From: Epiperipatus broadwayi
Taxonomy: Eukaryota > Onychophora > Udeonychophora > Euonychophora > Peripatidae
Direction of reading: 5' to 3'
Assembly (NCBI GenBank): GCA_028023455.1
Contig: JAQFVV010000021.1
Location: forward strand, 1,240,001 to 1,304,000
Length of the DNA stretch: 64,000 nucleotides
Below, in pieces: positions 25,736 to 37,207 of this stretch. The position numbers were made by a program, and so were the translations under genes. The notes under the pieces were generated by a model, which was not told the origin of the DNA, ran no database searches, and saw nothing but the letters and a program-made list of their open reading frames with translations. Each line of letters opens with the position of its first letter. Position 1 is the stretch's first letter.

Positions 25736-27923
25736 TCATTGGAGGTGTTGGTAAGCTCCCTCTAGTGAACAGTTTAATATAAGCTTAAAAGAAACTTACA
25801 CAATTTGTGTCTTGTTTTATTAATTACAATAATAAATAAGTAAATAAATAAAGTCTGAACAGATCTGCTAAAATTTTCTTTCTTTTACAAGAAACATTTT
25901 GTGGTTAGTGATATTCTAAGACTTGCCATGGCTGATCAAAAGATTATCTTAAAACTGATTGTGTGACCTTTGCAATTATTTAGAAGTTGATTGTTATATA
26001 AATATCCAATATTGTGTTCTACATGAAGACCACTAGAGGGCCCTACAGTATTCAGATTCCATATTATATATTACAACCTTTTAATGAGATAAATTATATA
26101 ATTGATTACATAAACTGCTATACCAAAATCTAATTTATTAGACATTCATTAATTTAAAATGTAGAGTTTATTTTTGTAAAAATTAAATTTTTTAAAAATA
26201 TTGATTTTATAAAAGAAAATCAAGTTAATGTAGGAAGAGTTTTTTTTTTCCAATTGATATTTATAATATCAATGGATAAATAAATGTGAAGTGGTGAGTA
26301 TTTGATTAATTTATTTTACATGACCATGGAGCATAAATATTATAATCCTTATGTTTGTGTTTTGTAAATTCACAATGAATAGGGGTATTTCTTTTAATTT
26401 TTGTCATGTGTTGTTAAAATAGTTTTATATAAATTCAATTCAATCTCTTTTTTTTGTTATATTAAACTATTTTCAGAAAAGCACTTGCATTATATATAAA
26501 TAATTTAAAGTAATATGTGATATATATATATTGACCTTTTTTAAAAAAAATCAAGCATTACCACTTGAAAGATTTGAAATTTTTTTATAGAGGGTGTAAG
26601 TTAAAATTAACATTAGATTATTACTTATTTATATGGTACTTAAATAATTATTTATATATTTAAGTGCTTATTTGAAATCAAAATATAAAGAAAGATTCAG
26701 TTAAATTACCATTAAATTTACATTCAAGCATTAATGTTAAATGATTATCATGAGTGACATTATATAAAAATTCCATTGCTACATTGGCAGCAATTGCAAC
26801 CTAGTTTCCAGGTGCTGATGATAACAGCTATTGACAGAAATATATCTCCAGCAAGAATTGGTTGTTGTTTTTTATGTCAAACATTGTGTAGGGTAAAATA
26901 AGCAATAGTAAACATTATTACATATTTATATGATGTTTAATTAATTATTCATATATTTAAATGTTTATATAAAAGCAAAATGTACAAGCAGCTTTTGTTA
27001 AATTCCTACTAAAATTGATATTCAATCTTTAATATCAAATTGAATATTGAGATTGAGTTTATATAGAAATTATAATTTTGTAACATCTCAACAAATTTCC
27101 AAACAAATTGTTATATCTGTTATCCATGAAAATATATTTCCAGATAGAGATTTGTTTTTTAATCAAACATTGCTACTTGGAAATCATGAAAATTTCTATA
27201 GGGGTGGAAGGTAAAAGTAACATTAGTAATAAGACACACACTTATAACATACTATTATATTATTTTAGTCACAATATATCATGTGTAGGATCCTATGATA
27301 TAATAGTAAGACAAAAGACTGTCATATCTAGGAATTGTTTTTGAATCTGATGTGGAAAAAAGTGAAAGTTACTCATCCCATTCTTAACTGAGCTAACTAT
27401 ATAATATTCAGATGATGGGGTAAATGGGTATGTGATATTTCTTAAATAGCATTAAATCTTCTCAAGCCCCATCACTTGATAAATGGAAATTCTGGTGATT
27501 GAGTGATAACCTTCTCATTTATTGCTCTTATAAAAATACTATTGTTGAGATCTTTTACTCATAAAAACATTTAATGGCCATTTAATATGTAATAAGTAAA
27601 ATATCACATTGATTATTTAATTTCTGAAACACTGAGAACTAACATTAAATTTTCTCAGAAGAAGAAAATAAAGGTTCATAATTATGAATTAGAAAAAGTG
27701 AACTGCTACAAATATTTTGATCAGATTATTCATATATATGGAAAATGTAATGGATGATATTAATCATAGAATTTAACCTTGATGGACTATTTTTAGAAGA
27801 AATAACTAAATATACTGTACTTTAAATTGACTGAACACTTATAGTTGATATTACATTCAGTATAGATAATATACTTATATATATAATATAAATAAAAATA
27901 TCCGTTAATTAAAAATAATATTG
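25736..27923. other. AT-rich non-coding stretch
   Basis: No gene or shared family was recognised. At about 26530-26660 and 27140-27230 there are two loosely similar segments containing CTTGGAAATCATGAAAATT or CTTGAAAGATTTGAAATT and a following GTAAAAGTAACATTAG. They may be an old duplicated repeat. Confidence 0.35.
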
Positions 27924-28607
27924 TAATTATAATTGAAATAATATTTTTAAACGGTTTATAAACAATTCAAACAATCTTTAAATCCGCAGAAGTACTTTCG
28001 GTTATTTTCAAACCTGCCTCAACTGCTATTAAATTCAAAAACTAAAAGCGGAAGCAAACGTCATCAATTCAAATTCCACGAATCTCGTATTTTAATGTTA
28101 GAAGCTTGTCGATTTATCAAATGTGTTTTATTCCTGTTTATAAAAATTGCCTCTTTAATGATATATATATATAGGTGAATCTAGGTGCAACATTGAGAAA
28201 AGATTGAAGGAACACGAATTGTTATATAAGCGTGTAAAAAATAAAAATAATGGTGATTTAATATCTTCTTCAGTTTTCTTTGATCATGAAAAAACATGTA
28301 AACATAAATTTAAATTTAATTTTGAAAATGTGAAAATTCTTCATGAAGAGAGAAACCATAGTAAAAGAAAAATTAAAGAGGCAATTTTTATAAACAGGAA
28401 TAAAACACATTTGATAAATCGACAAGCTTCTAACATTAAAATACGAGATTCGTGGAATTTGAATTGATGACGTTTGCTTCCGCTTTTAGTTTTTGAATTT
28501 AATAGCAGTTGAGGCAGGTTTGAAAATAACCGAAAGTACTTCTGCGGATTTAAAGATTGTTTGAATTGTTTATAAACCGTTTAAAAATATTATTTCAATT
28601 ATAATTA
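27924..28607. mobile_element. Penelope-like element remnant as a 684-bp head-to-head palindrome
   Basis: The arms 27924-28159 and 28372-28607 are 236 bases each and, as far as I can read, perfect reverse complements without indels. They are separated by a 212-base spacer. Each arm runs from the C-terminal codons of a GIY-YIG endonuclease outward through a stop codon and a 3' untranslated region. The right copy extends 5' through the spacer to a (TA)n tract and the left is shorter. Head-to-head, 5'-truncated pairs are a known habit of Penelope-like elements. Perfect arms mean either a very recent insertion or ongoing gene conversion of the hairpin. Confidence 0.87.
28165..28467 (+). pseudogene. 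Penelope-like element GIY-YIG endonuclease, C-terminal fragment
   Basis: The reading frame enters from a TA microsatellite and gives YIYIGESRCNIEKRLKEHE. This contains the second half of the GIY-YIG signature (YIG, with E and S following) and the conserved Arg-Leu-x-x-His helix. A basic segment follows, and then a FENVKILHEERNHSKRKIKE motif with EAIFI, the typical PLE endonuclease ending, near residues 55-75. The stop is at 28465-28467, about 100 residues in all. The GIY half, the linker and the whole reverse transcriptase are absent, so it is a 5'-truncated relic. It lies partly in the right arm of the palindrome, and the antisense of its last third is repeated in the left arm. In the family, this nuclease nicks target DNA to prime reverse transcription. 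It is the only PLE protein sequence I see in the window. Confidence 0.88.
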
Positions 28608-30422
28608 TATATATATTACTAGATAATCTGCTGTAAGACAAAATATTTTAAGTGAAAAGTGTTTAACATTTTTATTTTAATTGGAAATTTTTTATTTTTT
28701 AAAAAAATTCTTACCAAAATTATATTGTAAATGAATTCCACCTAATACATATAATTTTACTTTAAACCAATTTCACACATATATTATATATCTATATCAT
28801 TAGATATTTCTTTATGAAGTTAATATGTCTACTCTTTATGTATATATTTAAATAACAAAATTACCTATTTAAAAATTAATATGTTTTTATCACATTCATA
28901 GACATTTTAAACAAATATACAAAATTTCAACAAGTTATATTCAACTTGAATATATTAAATGCCAAGTTAAAAAAAATTAATGTCTTTGAAAACATGAAAA
29001 TATCATTTCTATTCATATGTTGGACTAGCTTCATCATCTAATATTAAATATGGAATGTTTTTAGTCTATGCAATCTTATTGCATCCTTATCTAAAAAGGG
29101 ATCTGAAATGATACTGTTGTGGCTGACATACAGTACTAGCATGGAATAGCCTATAAATGTTGATAACATAATTATTTTTGAAATATATTAATATCATAAA
29201 ATATTTATTTATCTGCTAATCATCGAATCCATTTTAAAAGCTTCCCATATTCTCTGGGGTACAGGTTCCCCAGAATGGGAACTCTGATTTAAATAATTTG
29301 CTATTATCATTAATAAAATTTCTCACAAATATTTGTTTATATTTTTGAAATTATGAGTTACCTTATTCTTATTTACTTTTGTATATGGATAATGCTTTCA
29401 CAAATGGGTACTAGAGATTTTCAACCAACAATGAATAAAGGAAAAAAAAAGTTTTTTCCTTTTAAAATGTTTTATATAAACTCATTTCAATCTCTGTTTT
29501 ATAGCATTAAGCTATATTCCACAAAGTAGCATATTTATGTAAATATTTTACAGTAATATTACTTTATTAGTAGTTGCATTTAAATGAATATAGTCATTTT
29601 AACTACAGAAAAGAACAAATCCAAAGAAAAAGCAAAGAGTAGAAAATTAAAGATTAATACAAGCCAGTTTATGGCCACAAATTTATCTACATATAACAGA
29701 TATTCGTCCTTTACTCTGTTTATCTGACATCTTGCAATTCTGTCTTTTAATTTCTTCCACAGGAAACATTTTTTAAAAAAGATTTCAACACTTTATAAAA
29801 ATGCAGCTTTCCATTGATATTCTATCCTTGGCCAGATCTTTTTCCAATAAAATCAATCAATATTGCACTTGTTTAAAGTGTCTTTGACATCATCTTTATC
29901 TAAATGTGAACTTTATATATATATATACATTTTTTCTTTAGATTTTTTTATCATTATTACTGTCTCGATATATATATATATATATATTCGATATATATAT
30001 ATATATATATAGTAAGGGCAAGAAAACTCAAATGTTAATATCTCTATAACACTACACATATAATATTAAATGAGAATTAAAGAATATAATCTCTAGTTTA
30101 ACAAATGGTCAGTAAAAGTCGTTTATATATTTGTCAGTTGGTGTCAATGTTGTAAATACTGAAAGTTTGGCATTTATAATCAAATTGTAAGTAAATTGCT
30201 GATTATATAATATTAAACAAATGATGAAAATATGTGTAAGGTATAGTGATCTAGGCCAACTCATGGGTGCTGGTTTAGCATGAAAGGTGCATCTTAGATT
30301 TCATTTTTCTTTTCAAATATCTTCAGTTATATTGTTCATAAAAGTGGTGAAGTAGAAATTAAAAATATATACCTATATTAAGTGCAATAATGCTCAAGTT
30401 TAAATGGGCTTATGAATAATCA
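28608..30422. other. AT-rich non-coding stretch with TA microsatellites
   Basis: TA tracts lie at about 29917-29929 and 29968-30011, the latter interrupted by TCGA. No gene or family was recognised. Confidence 0.45.
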
Positions 30423-30705
30423 CTAGAAACCAGTCCAACACTTAGACAATCCCAATGTAGATAACAATCAGCAATCTCAAACTATTGTCAAGGCAACCTC
30501 TTTTTAACAATAAAGGTGAACGAGTCCAATACTTAGACAATCCAATATAGGTAACAATCAACAATCTCAAACTGTTAAGGCAATCTCCTTTTAACAATAA
30601 AGGTGGACCTTTATTGTTAAAAGGAGGTTGCCTTGACAACAGTTTGAGATTGTTGATTGTTATCTATCTTGTAATTGTATAAGTGTTGACTGGTTTTTAA
30701 TGATG
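30423..30705. repeat. family E repeat: two direct units plus one inverted unit
   Basis: The unit (about 90 bp) begins near CAGTCCAACACTTAGACAAT and runs through AACAATCAACAATCTCAAAC and CAAGGCAACCT, ending CTTTTTAACAATAAAGGTG. It occurs at 30430-30518, again at 30520-30607, then inverted at 30604-30700. Units two and three form a long hairpin hinging on AAAGGTGGACCTTT. Further copies lie at 30755-30820, 35625-35700 and 35935-36010. I see no ribozyme core or tRNA-like promoter. Confidence 0.85.
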
Positions 30706-30754
30706 ATGTACATATATGGGTGTAATAATATCCAAGGATAAATAGGTTTCTAAG

Positions 30755-30831
30755 TAATCATTAAAAACCAGCCAACACTAAGACAATCCCAATATCATCA
30801 ACAATTTCAAACTATTGTCAAGGTATTTTTT

Positions 30832-30885
<54 letters not shown>

Positions 30886-30899
30886 AAAAAATACCTTGA
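30755..30899. repeat. family E unit ending in a (TA)n cruciform palindrome
   Basis: A family E copy ends TTGTCAAGGTATTTTTTAACAA and runs straight into about 44 bases of TA. The mirror image of its last 19 bases follows (30818-30836 against 30881-30899). It is a perfect palindrome with a TA core, so very prone to cruciform extrusion. A second TA run (30899-30920) abuts the 3' end of the RTE element. Confidence 0.9.
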
Positions 30900-30925
30900 T
30901 ATATATATATATATATATATCATCA

Positions 30926-32959
30926 TCAACCATTATCAATCCACTGCAGGATGAAGGTCTCTCCAAGTTTAATCCATCTTCTCCAATCTTTAGCTTCTCT
31001 TTTCCACAACACCCCTGCACATTTTCTTATTTCATCCATCCATCTCACATGTGGTCTCTTTCTGGGTCTTTTACAATCTCTTGGAATCCAGTTTAAAATT
31101 TCAATTGTCCATCTATTATCATTTCTTCTAGCAATATGTCCAGCCCAACTCCATTTCAATCTTTTAATTTTTTCAATAAGGTCTGTAACATCTGTTTGTT
31201 GTCTTACCCATACATTGCATTTTCGATCTCTTCTTGTTACTCCCAACATACATCTCTCCACACTCCTTTGAGTGGTCTGAAGTCTCTGTATTGCTCTTCT
31301 ATTAAGTGTCCAAGTCTCAGATCCATAAGTAAGAACTGGTAAAACACATTTGTTAAAAACCATTCTTTTCAAACACATAGGCATATTTCCTTTTAGTATC
31401 AAGTTATTTCTACCAAAAGCACTCCAACCAAGTTTAATTCTATGATTAATTTCCTCCATTATGTTTCCATCTGTATTAATAATCTGACCTAGGTATTTGT
31501 AACTGTTAACTTCTTCTAATTCTTCATAATCAATCTTTAGTTTCATATTTTGAGCAAATCGATTAAACATTACTTTAGTCTTTTTAACATTTATCTTTAG
31601 TCCTATTTTTCTACTTTCATCTGCTAACTCCTGCAACATTTTCTGCAGCTCTGAAGCATTATTTGCAAAAACAACTACATCATCTGCAAAATCTAAATGA
31701 CTTAAATACTCTCCATTTACTTTCATTCCTTTAGTTTCCCATTTTAATCCACAAAATACTTCTTGCAGCACTGCTGTAAAAAGTTTTGGAGATATGGAGT
31801 CACCTTGCCTTACACCTTTCTCAATGTTGATTTTTCCAATATCATTATGTAATCTAATTGTTGCTGTTGCATTTTTATAAATATTCTTTAAAATATGACA
31901 ATATCCTGGATCTATACCTTGATGATCCAATGCTTTAATCACTGAAGAAATGTGTATAGAATCGAATGCCTTTTTATAATCTACAAATCCAAAACATAAT
32001 GACAAATCATATTCATTTGTCCTTTCTATTGTACTAAAACCACTTTTAAATCCAGCTTGTTCTCTTGGTTGGTGGAAATCCAAAGTTCTCTGTAGACGAG
32101 TTGTAATTATCTTGGTAAAATTTTTATATAAAACTGATAAAAGGCTGATAGGTCTGTAATTTCTAATATCTTCTTTATCACCTTTTTAAAATATTAATAT
32201 TATTACTGCATTCTTCCAATCTTCCCGTACATCTTTATCATTTAGACATTTGGTATATAACTTTGCTAAAATTGTTTATATTTCTTCACCTCCTTCTTTT
32301 AATATATCACTTATAATTCCATCATTTCCTGGAGCCTTTCCTTTCTTCATACATTTAATTGCATGTCTCACTTCTTCATTTAAAATTCTGGGCAATTCGG
32401 AAGATGTAATAGATATAGGAGGTACTTGTTCTTTATTACTATATAATTCCTGATAAAAATCTTCTACCAATTTCATGATGTCATCTCTCTTTTTAGTAAT
32501 AATTCCATCTTTTTTTCTTATTGCAGATATAAATTTTCTACCAATACCAAAATGTTGTTTAACATTCTTGAGACTTTTATTTTCTTCTACAGCTTTCCTT
32601 GCTATTTCACAGTTATACTTTCTTATATCATTTTCAACTTTTTTCCGTACCATTTTACAAAATTCGAGATATTCAATTCTTTTTAATACATCATTTTTGT
32701 ATAACTTCATATTCCTTCTTTTCTTCATAAATTCTCTAGTCTCAGTAGAAATTTTATTAGCCATTTTCTGCTTTTTTCTACCAGCTATCTTTGTTGCAGT
32801 TTTTAAAAGTGTATCAGTTATTTTCATATTAATTTCATTCAAATCTGAATCATGTTCAAAATCTCCTAACACTTGAAACCTATTTATAAGTTCTAATTTA
32901 AATTCATTAGAATGTTTCTGAAGATTAGGAATATCAACTGTAAATATTGTTTTTCTCAA
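30926..32959 (-). pseudogene. RTE reverse transcriptase domain and C-terminal region (two stop codons)
   Basis: It continues in frame with the endonuclease start. The linker ends in KGKAPGNDGIISDILKEGG (motif 0/1). The first in-frame stop is just downstream (about 32276-32278) and the second is near 32188, just before NYRPISLLSVLY. Then come motif A FVDYKKAFDSI, motif B GVRQGDSISPKLF, catalytic motif C FADDVVVF (about 31673-31697) and KTKVM. The C-terminal RTE block has RRDRKCNVWVRQ, RLKWSWAGHIARR, RDCKRPRKRPHVRWMDEIRK and QWIDNG. The polymerase signature is intact; only the stops and upstream frameshifts disable it. Confidence 0.94.
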
Positions 32960-33895
32960 TAATTTTTGTCTCTAGTTTTACATTAACATGTAACTTACAC
33001 CTTACTAATCGATGATCACTTCCTGGGTTAAATTTATTAAGAACATTACAATCTTGAAATATGTATTTTCTGTTAGTCAAAATATAATCCAATTCTGCTG
33101 TACCTTCATTTGGATGCTTCCATGTCCATTTCCTTTTAACATTTTTTTCAAAAAACGAATTCATAATATAAAGTTTTTCTTTTTCTGCAAACTGCACAAG
33201 TCTATGTCCTCTCTCATTTCTATTACCATAACCAAAATTACAGCAATTTCATCTTTCATTTGTCTACCAATTCTAGCATTAAAGTCTCCCATAACAATTT
33301 TAAAATGTTGTTTACTCTGATCAAAAGCCTTTTGTACATCCATATAAAAGTCTTCTACTACTTCATCACTATGAGAACTTGTTGGGGCATAAACCTGAAT
33401 TATCTGCATTTGGTATCTGCTATTAAGTTGTATAACTAATCTTGCAACTCTGTCCGATACACCATCAATCTCCACAATATTGTTCTTCCATGTTTTATTT
33501 ATAATGAATCGTGCTCCACTTGTATTTCCAATATGTGTGCCTTTATAATAGAGTATATGTCCACTTTTTAAATCAATTGTTTCTTCACCTTTTCTTCTAA
33601 CTTCACAAAGTCCAATAATGTCCCATTTAATATAAAACAATTCTTCTTCTAATTCTTGCAATCTTCCTTCACTTGAAAGTGATCTGCAGTTGTAAGTACC
33701 TAAATAAAAAGTCGTCATCAAATGGCAGCCTGGGTCCACAATCAGGGGATTCTTAGCACCCTCCACCTTTGGCCACCAACCGCTGCCTTGGTTGGTGACT
33801 TTACAGCCTCCTGGGAATAAGGGCCATGCTTTATTTTTGTCTGTCAATTGTATATATGTATTGGAAAAATACTTATCATTTACACAAACATTCAT
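32934..33895 (-). pseudogene. RTE apurinic/apyrimidinic-type endonuclease domain (frameshifted)
   Basis: This is the N-terminal half of the LINE ORF. After about 60 residues that I do not recognise, the endonuclease motifs follow in order: LGTYNCRSL (metal-binding Asn region), IIGLCEVRRKG (catalytic Glu), IIQVYAPT, and IVMGDFNARIG (catalytic Asp/Asn) near 33270-33295. A single-base frameshift near 33170-33190 moves the reading into a second frame that carries NPGSDHRLV (catalytic Asp-His, about 33003-33030). A second shift near 32955 restores the first frame. All catalytic residues are therefore still encoded. In the family, this domain nicks the target DNA to prime reverse transcription. Confidence 0.92.
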
Positions 33896-34168
33896 TCTGC
33901 CTTATCAGGCACTGAGAAGAAAGACCATGGTGTTTCTCGATCTTAAACTCAGAGGTAAAAAGCCAATAAACTCACCACGCTGGCTAATGCATGTTGGTGA
34001 GCAGCCCATCCATGTTCGTATACTATATGAATAATCACATAGTAATAACAGCTGCAATGACAAGAACGTATGGAGTGGACATTAGGAATTTGCCCTGCTC
34101 GGTTCCTTTAAGGCCTCCAAGAGGAATCAAAGGGTCTTCTTTCAATTAATAGCAAACTCCTTTCTGCA

Positions 34169-34171
<3 letters not shown>

Positions 34172-34200
<29 letters not shown>
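34172..34200. repeat. (TA)n microsatellite at the 5' end of the LINE
   Basis: Fourteen TA repeats adjoin the LINE 5' end and mirror the TA run at its 3' end. Confidence 0.9.
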
Positions 34201-34202
<2 letters not shown>

Positions 34203-34544
34203 CTTAAAAATATATCTTTAAAATGTGTATATGAAGTTAAATTACAATATGATCTATATATATCTTACTCACTTGAAAAAAAAATTAAGTTGACAGTCCA
34301 AAATACATTCAGAGTGAGATAGAATATTCTGATTTCTGGGCTAGCAGATAGTTGTGATATGATTGAGCTTAGTTGAATTATGTGCTGATAAGAATTAAAA
34401 CTTGAGAATATATATAACAATCTGAGTTTTTTTTTTCTTATCATTACAATATATGTTATTAAATTGTTTTTGTTATAATTATTTTTTTAGCATATGGGTC
34501 ATTTTTAATTGCAGTTCTGGGTGAAGGGTGAGAAGAAGCTATTG

Positions 34545-34830
34545 CAAATAAATCAAATGGTTTTATTTCTCAGCAGTTCATAAGTTTGAACACCAAAAGT
34601 TACAGATCTGGGTGCAATTCTTTCACCTTAAAATCCAGGGTCTGACACATTATTTCTGTATCCAATCATTCACAGCATAAAATAATAAAATGGGTTGTTT
34701 CTCATGAGTTTATAAAACTTTACATGAAGTTCAAATATTGGAAGTGACAGAGATGAATCGTGTTCCATGGAACTTCAGCTCTTTGGTATATCATTCTACC
34801 AATATTCCAAAAACATTTGGGAAAGTTATT
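34545..34830 (-). repeat. family G tRNA-like tandem, two diverged units of about 133 bp
   Basis: Two copies of a unit begin GGTTTTATTTCTCAGCAGTTCATAAG and GGGTTGTTTCTCATGAGTTTATAAA on the plus strand. They match the better preserved units at 47115-47640 (AAGTTCAAATATTGGAAGTGAC, CAGGGTCTGA). The Pol III boxes, which read on the minus strand, are eroded here. Confidence 0.65.
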
Positions 34831-35624
34831 GATTGATTTTTATGAACCAGTCTGATTATATGAGTTGTAATTTGTTTTGATCATGGGCAATTATATTTTT
34901 TTTTACATTCAGCCTCTAGAGTAGGTTTTCCTCCTGTAAACTGATTGATTTAATTTACCTTTTCTTTTATTTTTTACATGTATCATATTTTTTTCAAAGT
35001 CTTTATCCATAATTGTTTAATTTCTTTTATTACTTTTTATTACTATCTTATCAATGCTAATTACTAAATTACTATTTTGTCATTTCATTTTACATCAACA
35101 TTTTGACATTATTTCAGTTATTTCAATATTTTTGTCTTTATTCTGCTTGTCTAGCATTTTTCTAAATTTAGTCATACTTCTATACTTTGCATTTCAATTT
35201 AATTGTAATGTTTTTATTATATACTGGTCGCATTAAGTTTTGCAATTTACTAATAATATTCTAAACATTATTCTCTTTTTTTTTTTTGCTGGATATTCCC
35301 AAAAAAATATCTTTATAACTTACAGTAGAAGAAAATATTATTATTCAATATAGAGGTTTGTTTTCATTGATTAATCAACTATAAACTCTTTTATATTCAG
35401 CTGTTTTAAACCTGTTATCTTCCAAGTACTGTGTGTAAAAATTCAAAAGGATTTCTAAAGAAGTGTTGTTCTTAGAATAGAGCTTTTTATCATCTTTGAT
35501 GCTGAAAAGAAAATCTATTTTTTAGCTGTCCACTTTTTTTGATTCTGTCAAGAAAGTGTTCAATAAGGCATTTTAATAAAGTGTGTTTTTATGAAAAATA
35601 GAAACATATATAAATTGTAAATAC

Positions 35625-36010
35625 ATGAAAGCAGTCCACACTTAATCAATATGAATATCAATAACAATTAACAATCTCAATCTGTTGTCAAGGCAACTAT
35701 GGACTAACATGTTTATACAGACACTACAGATTGAAACTTGAGTAAAGAGAGTGACATTGTTAATTATAAAGAAGTTTAAATAAACTTCATTAACCAGGCA
35801 ATTATAACCAATTCTGAAAGCAGACTAAATAATAGCCAATTATAACTTTCAAACTGCACTGAAATTATGTATTACTTAGGTAATAAATCTAATAATGCTC
35901 AACTAGATGGATTTATAAATAAATGTAAATTCAGGAAAGCAGTCCACACTTAATCAGTACCAATATCAGTAACAATCAATGATCTCAGTCTTTTATCAAG
36001 GTAACCAAGG
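35625..36010. repeat. two family E units in direct orientation
   Basis: GCAGTCCACACTTAATCA, then AATATCA.TAACAAT and CAATCTCAATCTGTTGTCAAGGCAAC, occurs at 35632-35698. It recurs at 35938-36008, 306 bases apart. They match the units at 30430-30700. Confidence 0.8.
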
Positions 36011-36104
36011 TTTTGTAGTACTTTTTAGTTAAATATAATAATATGTACATTAAGAATATATAATAATAATAATAATTAATAATAATAACAACAACAACAA
36101 CAAC

Positions 36105-36425
36105 AAACAAGACATTTATTTTATATAGCACGATGTTTTTATAAACTGTAATACCAATAAGCCAATAAGCTAATGCACATGCGCTTTGTAGATGTCACTA
36201 TATAAATGAATACTCCCACTTTTTCAAACACAAGATAAAGTTTTTGGCAAAAGATAGAATGAATCCATCTATTTTTTCGACCCAAATGTATATGTATAGG
36301 CAAATCTTAAGTGTTTGAAAATGAGACTGTGAAGTTGTTAATTGATCACTTTAAATTACTTTTTTACTACGTGAATGAATTACGCCTGTGAACTTTTTAG
36401 AATTTACGACACGTCATTCTTATTA
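36105..36425 (+). repeat. family F repeat, copy 1
   Basis: It begins CATTTATTTTATATAGCACG and contains AAACTGTAATACCAATAAG, CACAAGATAAAGTTTTTGGC, AGATAGAATGAATCCATCTAT and ACTTTAAATTAC, ending AGAATTTACGACACG. The copy at 56135-56460 has the same order over about 320 bp. A foldback version occupies 41290-41651. It has no coding potential and is a non-autonomous element of unknown class. Confidence 0.82.
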
Positions 36426-36448
36426 AATTAAACATATGTAAACAAGAC

Positions 36449-36627
<179 letters not shown>

Positions 36628-36715
36628 TATTTACTGAAAATGTCATAGATTATTATTTTTAAAATATTTCCAACTAAAAAAATGTCAAAAATACTATCCT
36701 ATTTATTAAACCACC

Positions 36716-37207
36716 AAACATTACATGGTCACTGTTTCTTATGTTTGCCCATAACTGTTATTAAACAGGCAAAACTCTTCATACAGTGATCATGTGATGT
36801 TTAGTGGTTTAATACCAATCCTGCCTAATAGAATAGTGGTGGCTATGGTTGTTAAAGAGCCAAAGACACCAAAATGTATGGGTGATGAACTGAGTGCAGA
36901 CCTATATGACTATACAAGCTAATAAGCTTGGATTGAAAATATTATTGTGTTTTCAATTTCATTCTCATAATTTTGTAATTAAATAGAGATAACAGGTGGC
37001 TGCTGGTGAATTGCATTAGATCCTAAGATCTAGGTGCATTGCTCTCAGATCCAAGGCTCCTCACTGACTAAGGCTATAAGCCAGAAACTAGTCTGGGGAT
37101 ATTGGATGAGTAGACACTAGATAGGGATTTTATGCACAAGCCTTCTGGCATCCATTGATTATTCTGGCTTGCACTGAGTAGCACTACTGTATGGAGAGTT
37201 TTACCTG
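36716..37207 (+). mobile_element. family B hammerhead element, near complete
   Basis: The landmarks run in family order: GATCATGTGATGTTTAGTGG, a ATGGTTGTTAAAG.GCCAAAGACACC block, CTATATGACTATA.AAGC, AGGTGGCTGCTGG, GATCCTAAGATCTAGGTGCA, the ribozyme core, GGATATTGGATGAGTAG, and a 3' end ACTGTATGGAGAGTTTTACCTG. The inverted terminal-like fragment AACAGGCAAAACTC.TCATACAGT near 36762-36790 suggests that a head-to-head partner once lay to the left. Confidence 0.85.
37056..37103 (+). ncRNA. hammerhead ribozyme motif (family B, B1)
   Basis: CTCCTCA is followed by core CTGACTA (G8 changed). Stem II is GGC opposite GCC with loop TATAA, then GAA, the palindrome ACTAGT as stem III, C17, and TGGGG closing stem I. 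As in other B copies, the first stem II pair is A·A instead of the usual G-C. Confidence 0.75.

Larger units (their letters stand above)
30922..34171 (-). mobile_element. RTE-clade LINE retrotransposon, nearly full length
   Basis: The element is about 3.25 kb. On the minus strand it has a 5' UTR of about 270 bases (33896-34171), one long ORF of about 990 codons (endonuclease then reverse transcriptase, the normal size for RTE), and a very short 3' end in GGTTGATGATG, the tail type of this clade. It is bounded on both sides by (TA)n (30899-30920 and 34172-34200), which may be a target duplication within a TA microsatellite. The ORF has only two in-frame stops and two single-base frameshifts, so the copy is young but dead. 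Fragments of the same family lie at 6686, 58347 and 60112. Confidence 0.93.

Noticed and set aside
28204-28467. Host gene with a lysine-rich product
   Set aside because: The upstream in-frame YIYIGES segment and the downstream FENVKILHEERN/EAIFI motif identify a PLE endonuclease tail, and the whole lies in a palindrome.
28468-28560. Possible hammerhead in the PLE 3' UTR (a GGTT/AACC stem followed by GAAA at about 28517-28537)
   Set aside because: The CTGANGA core is not present upstream of the stem; only the GAAA and a short helix fit, which is too little.
30951-33320. Plus-strand ORFs of 68-133 codons across the LINE
   Set aside because: Antisense shadows of the RTE ORF, which is clearly coded on the minus strand.
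35940-36010. Hammerhead core in family E (TTGACAA near the conserved centre)
   Set aside because: It lacks GAA after a helix and has no stem I pairing.
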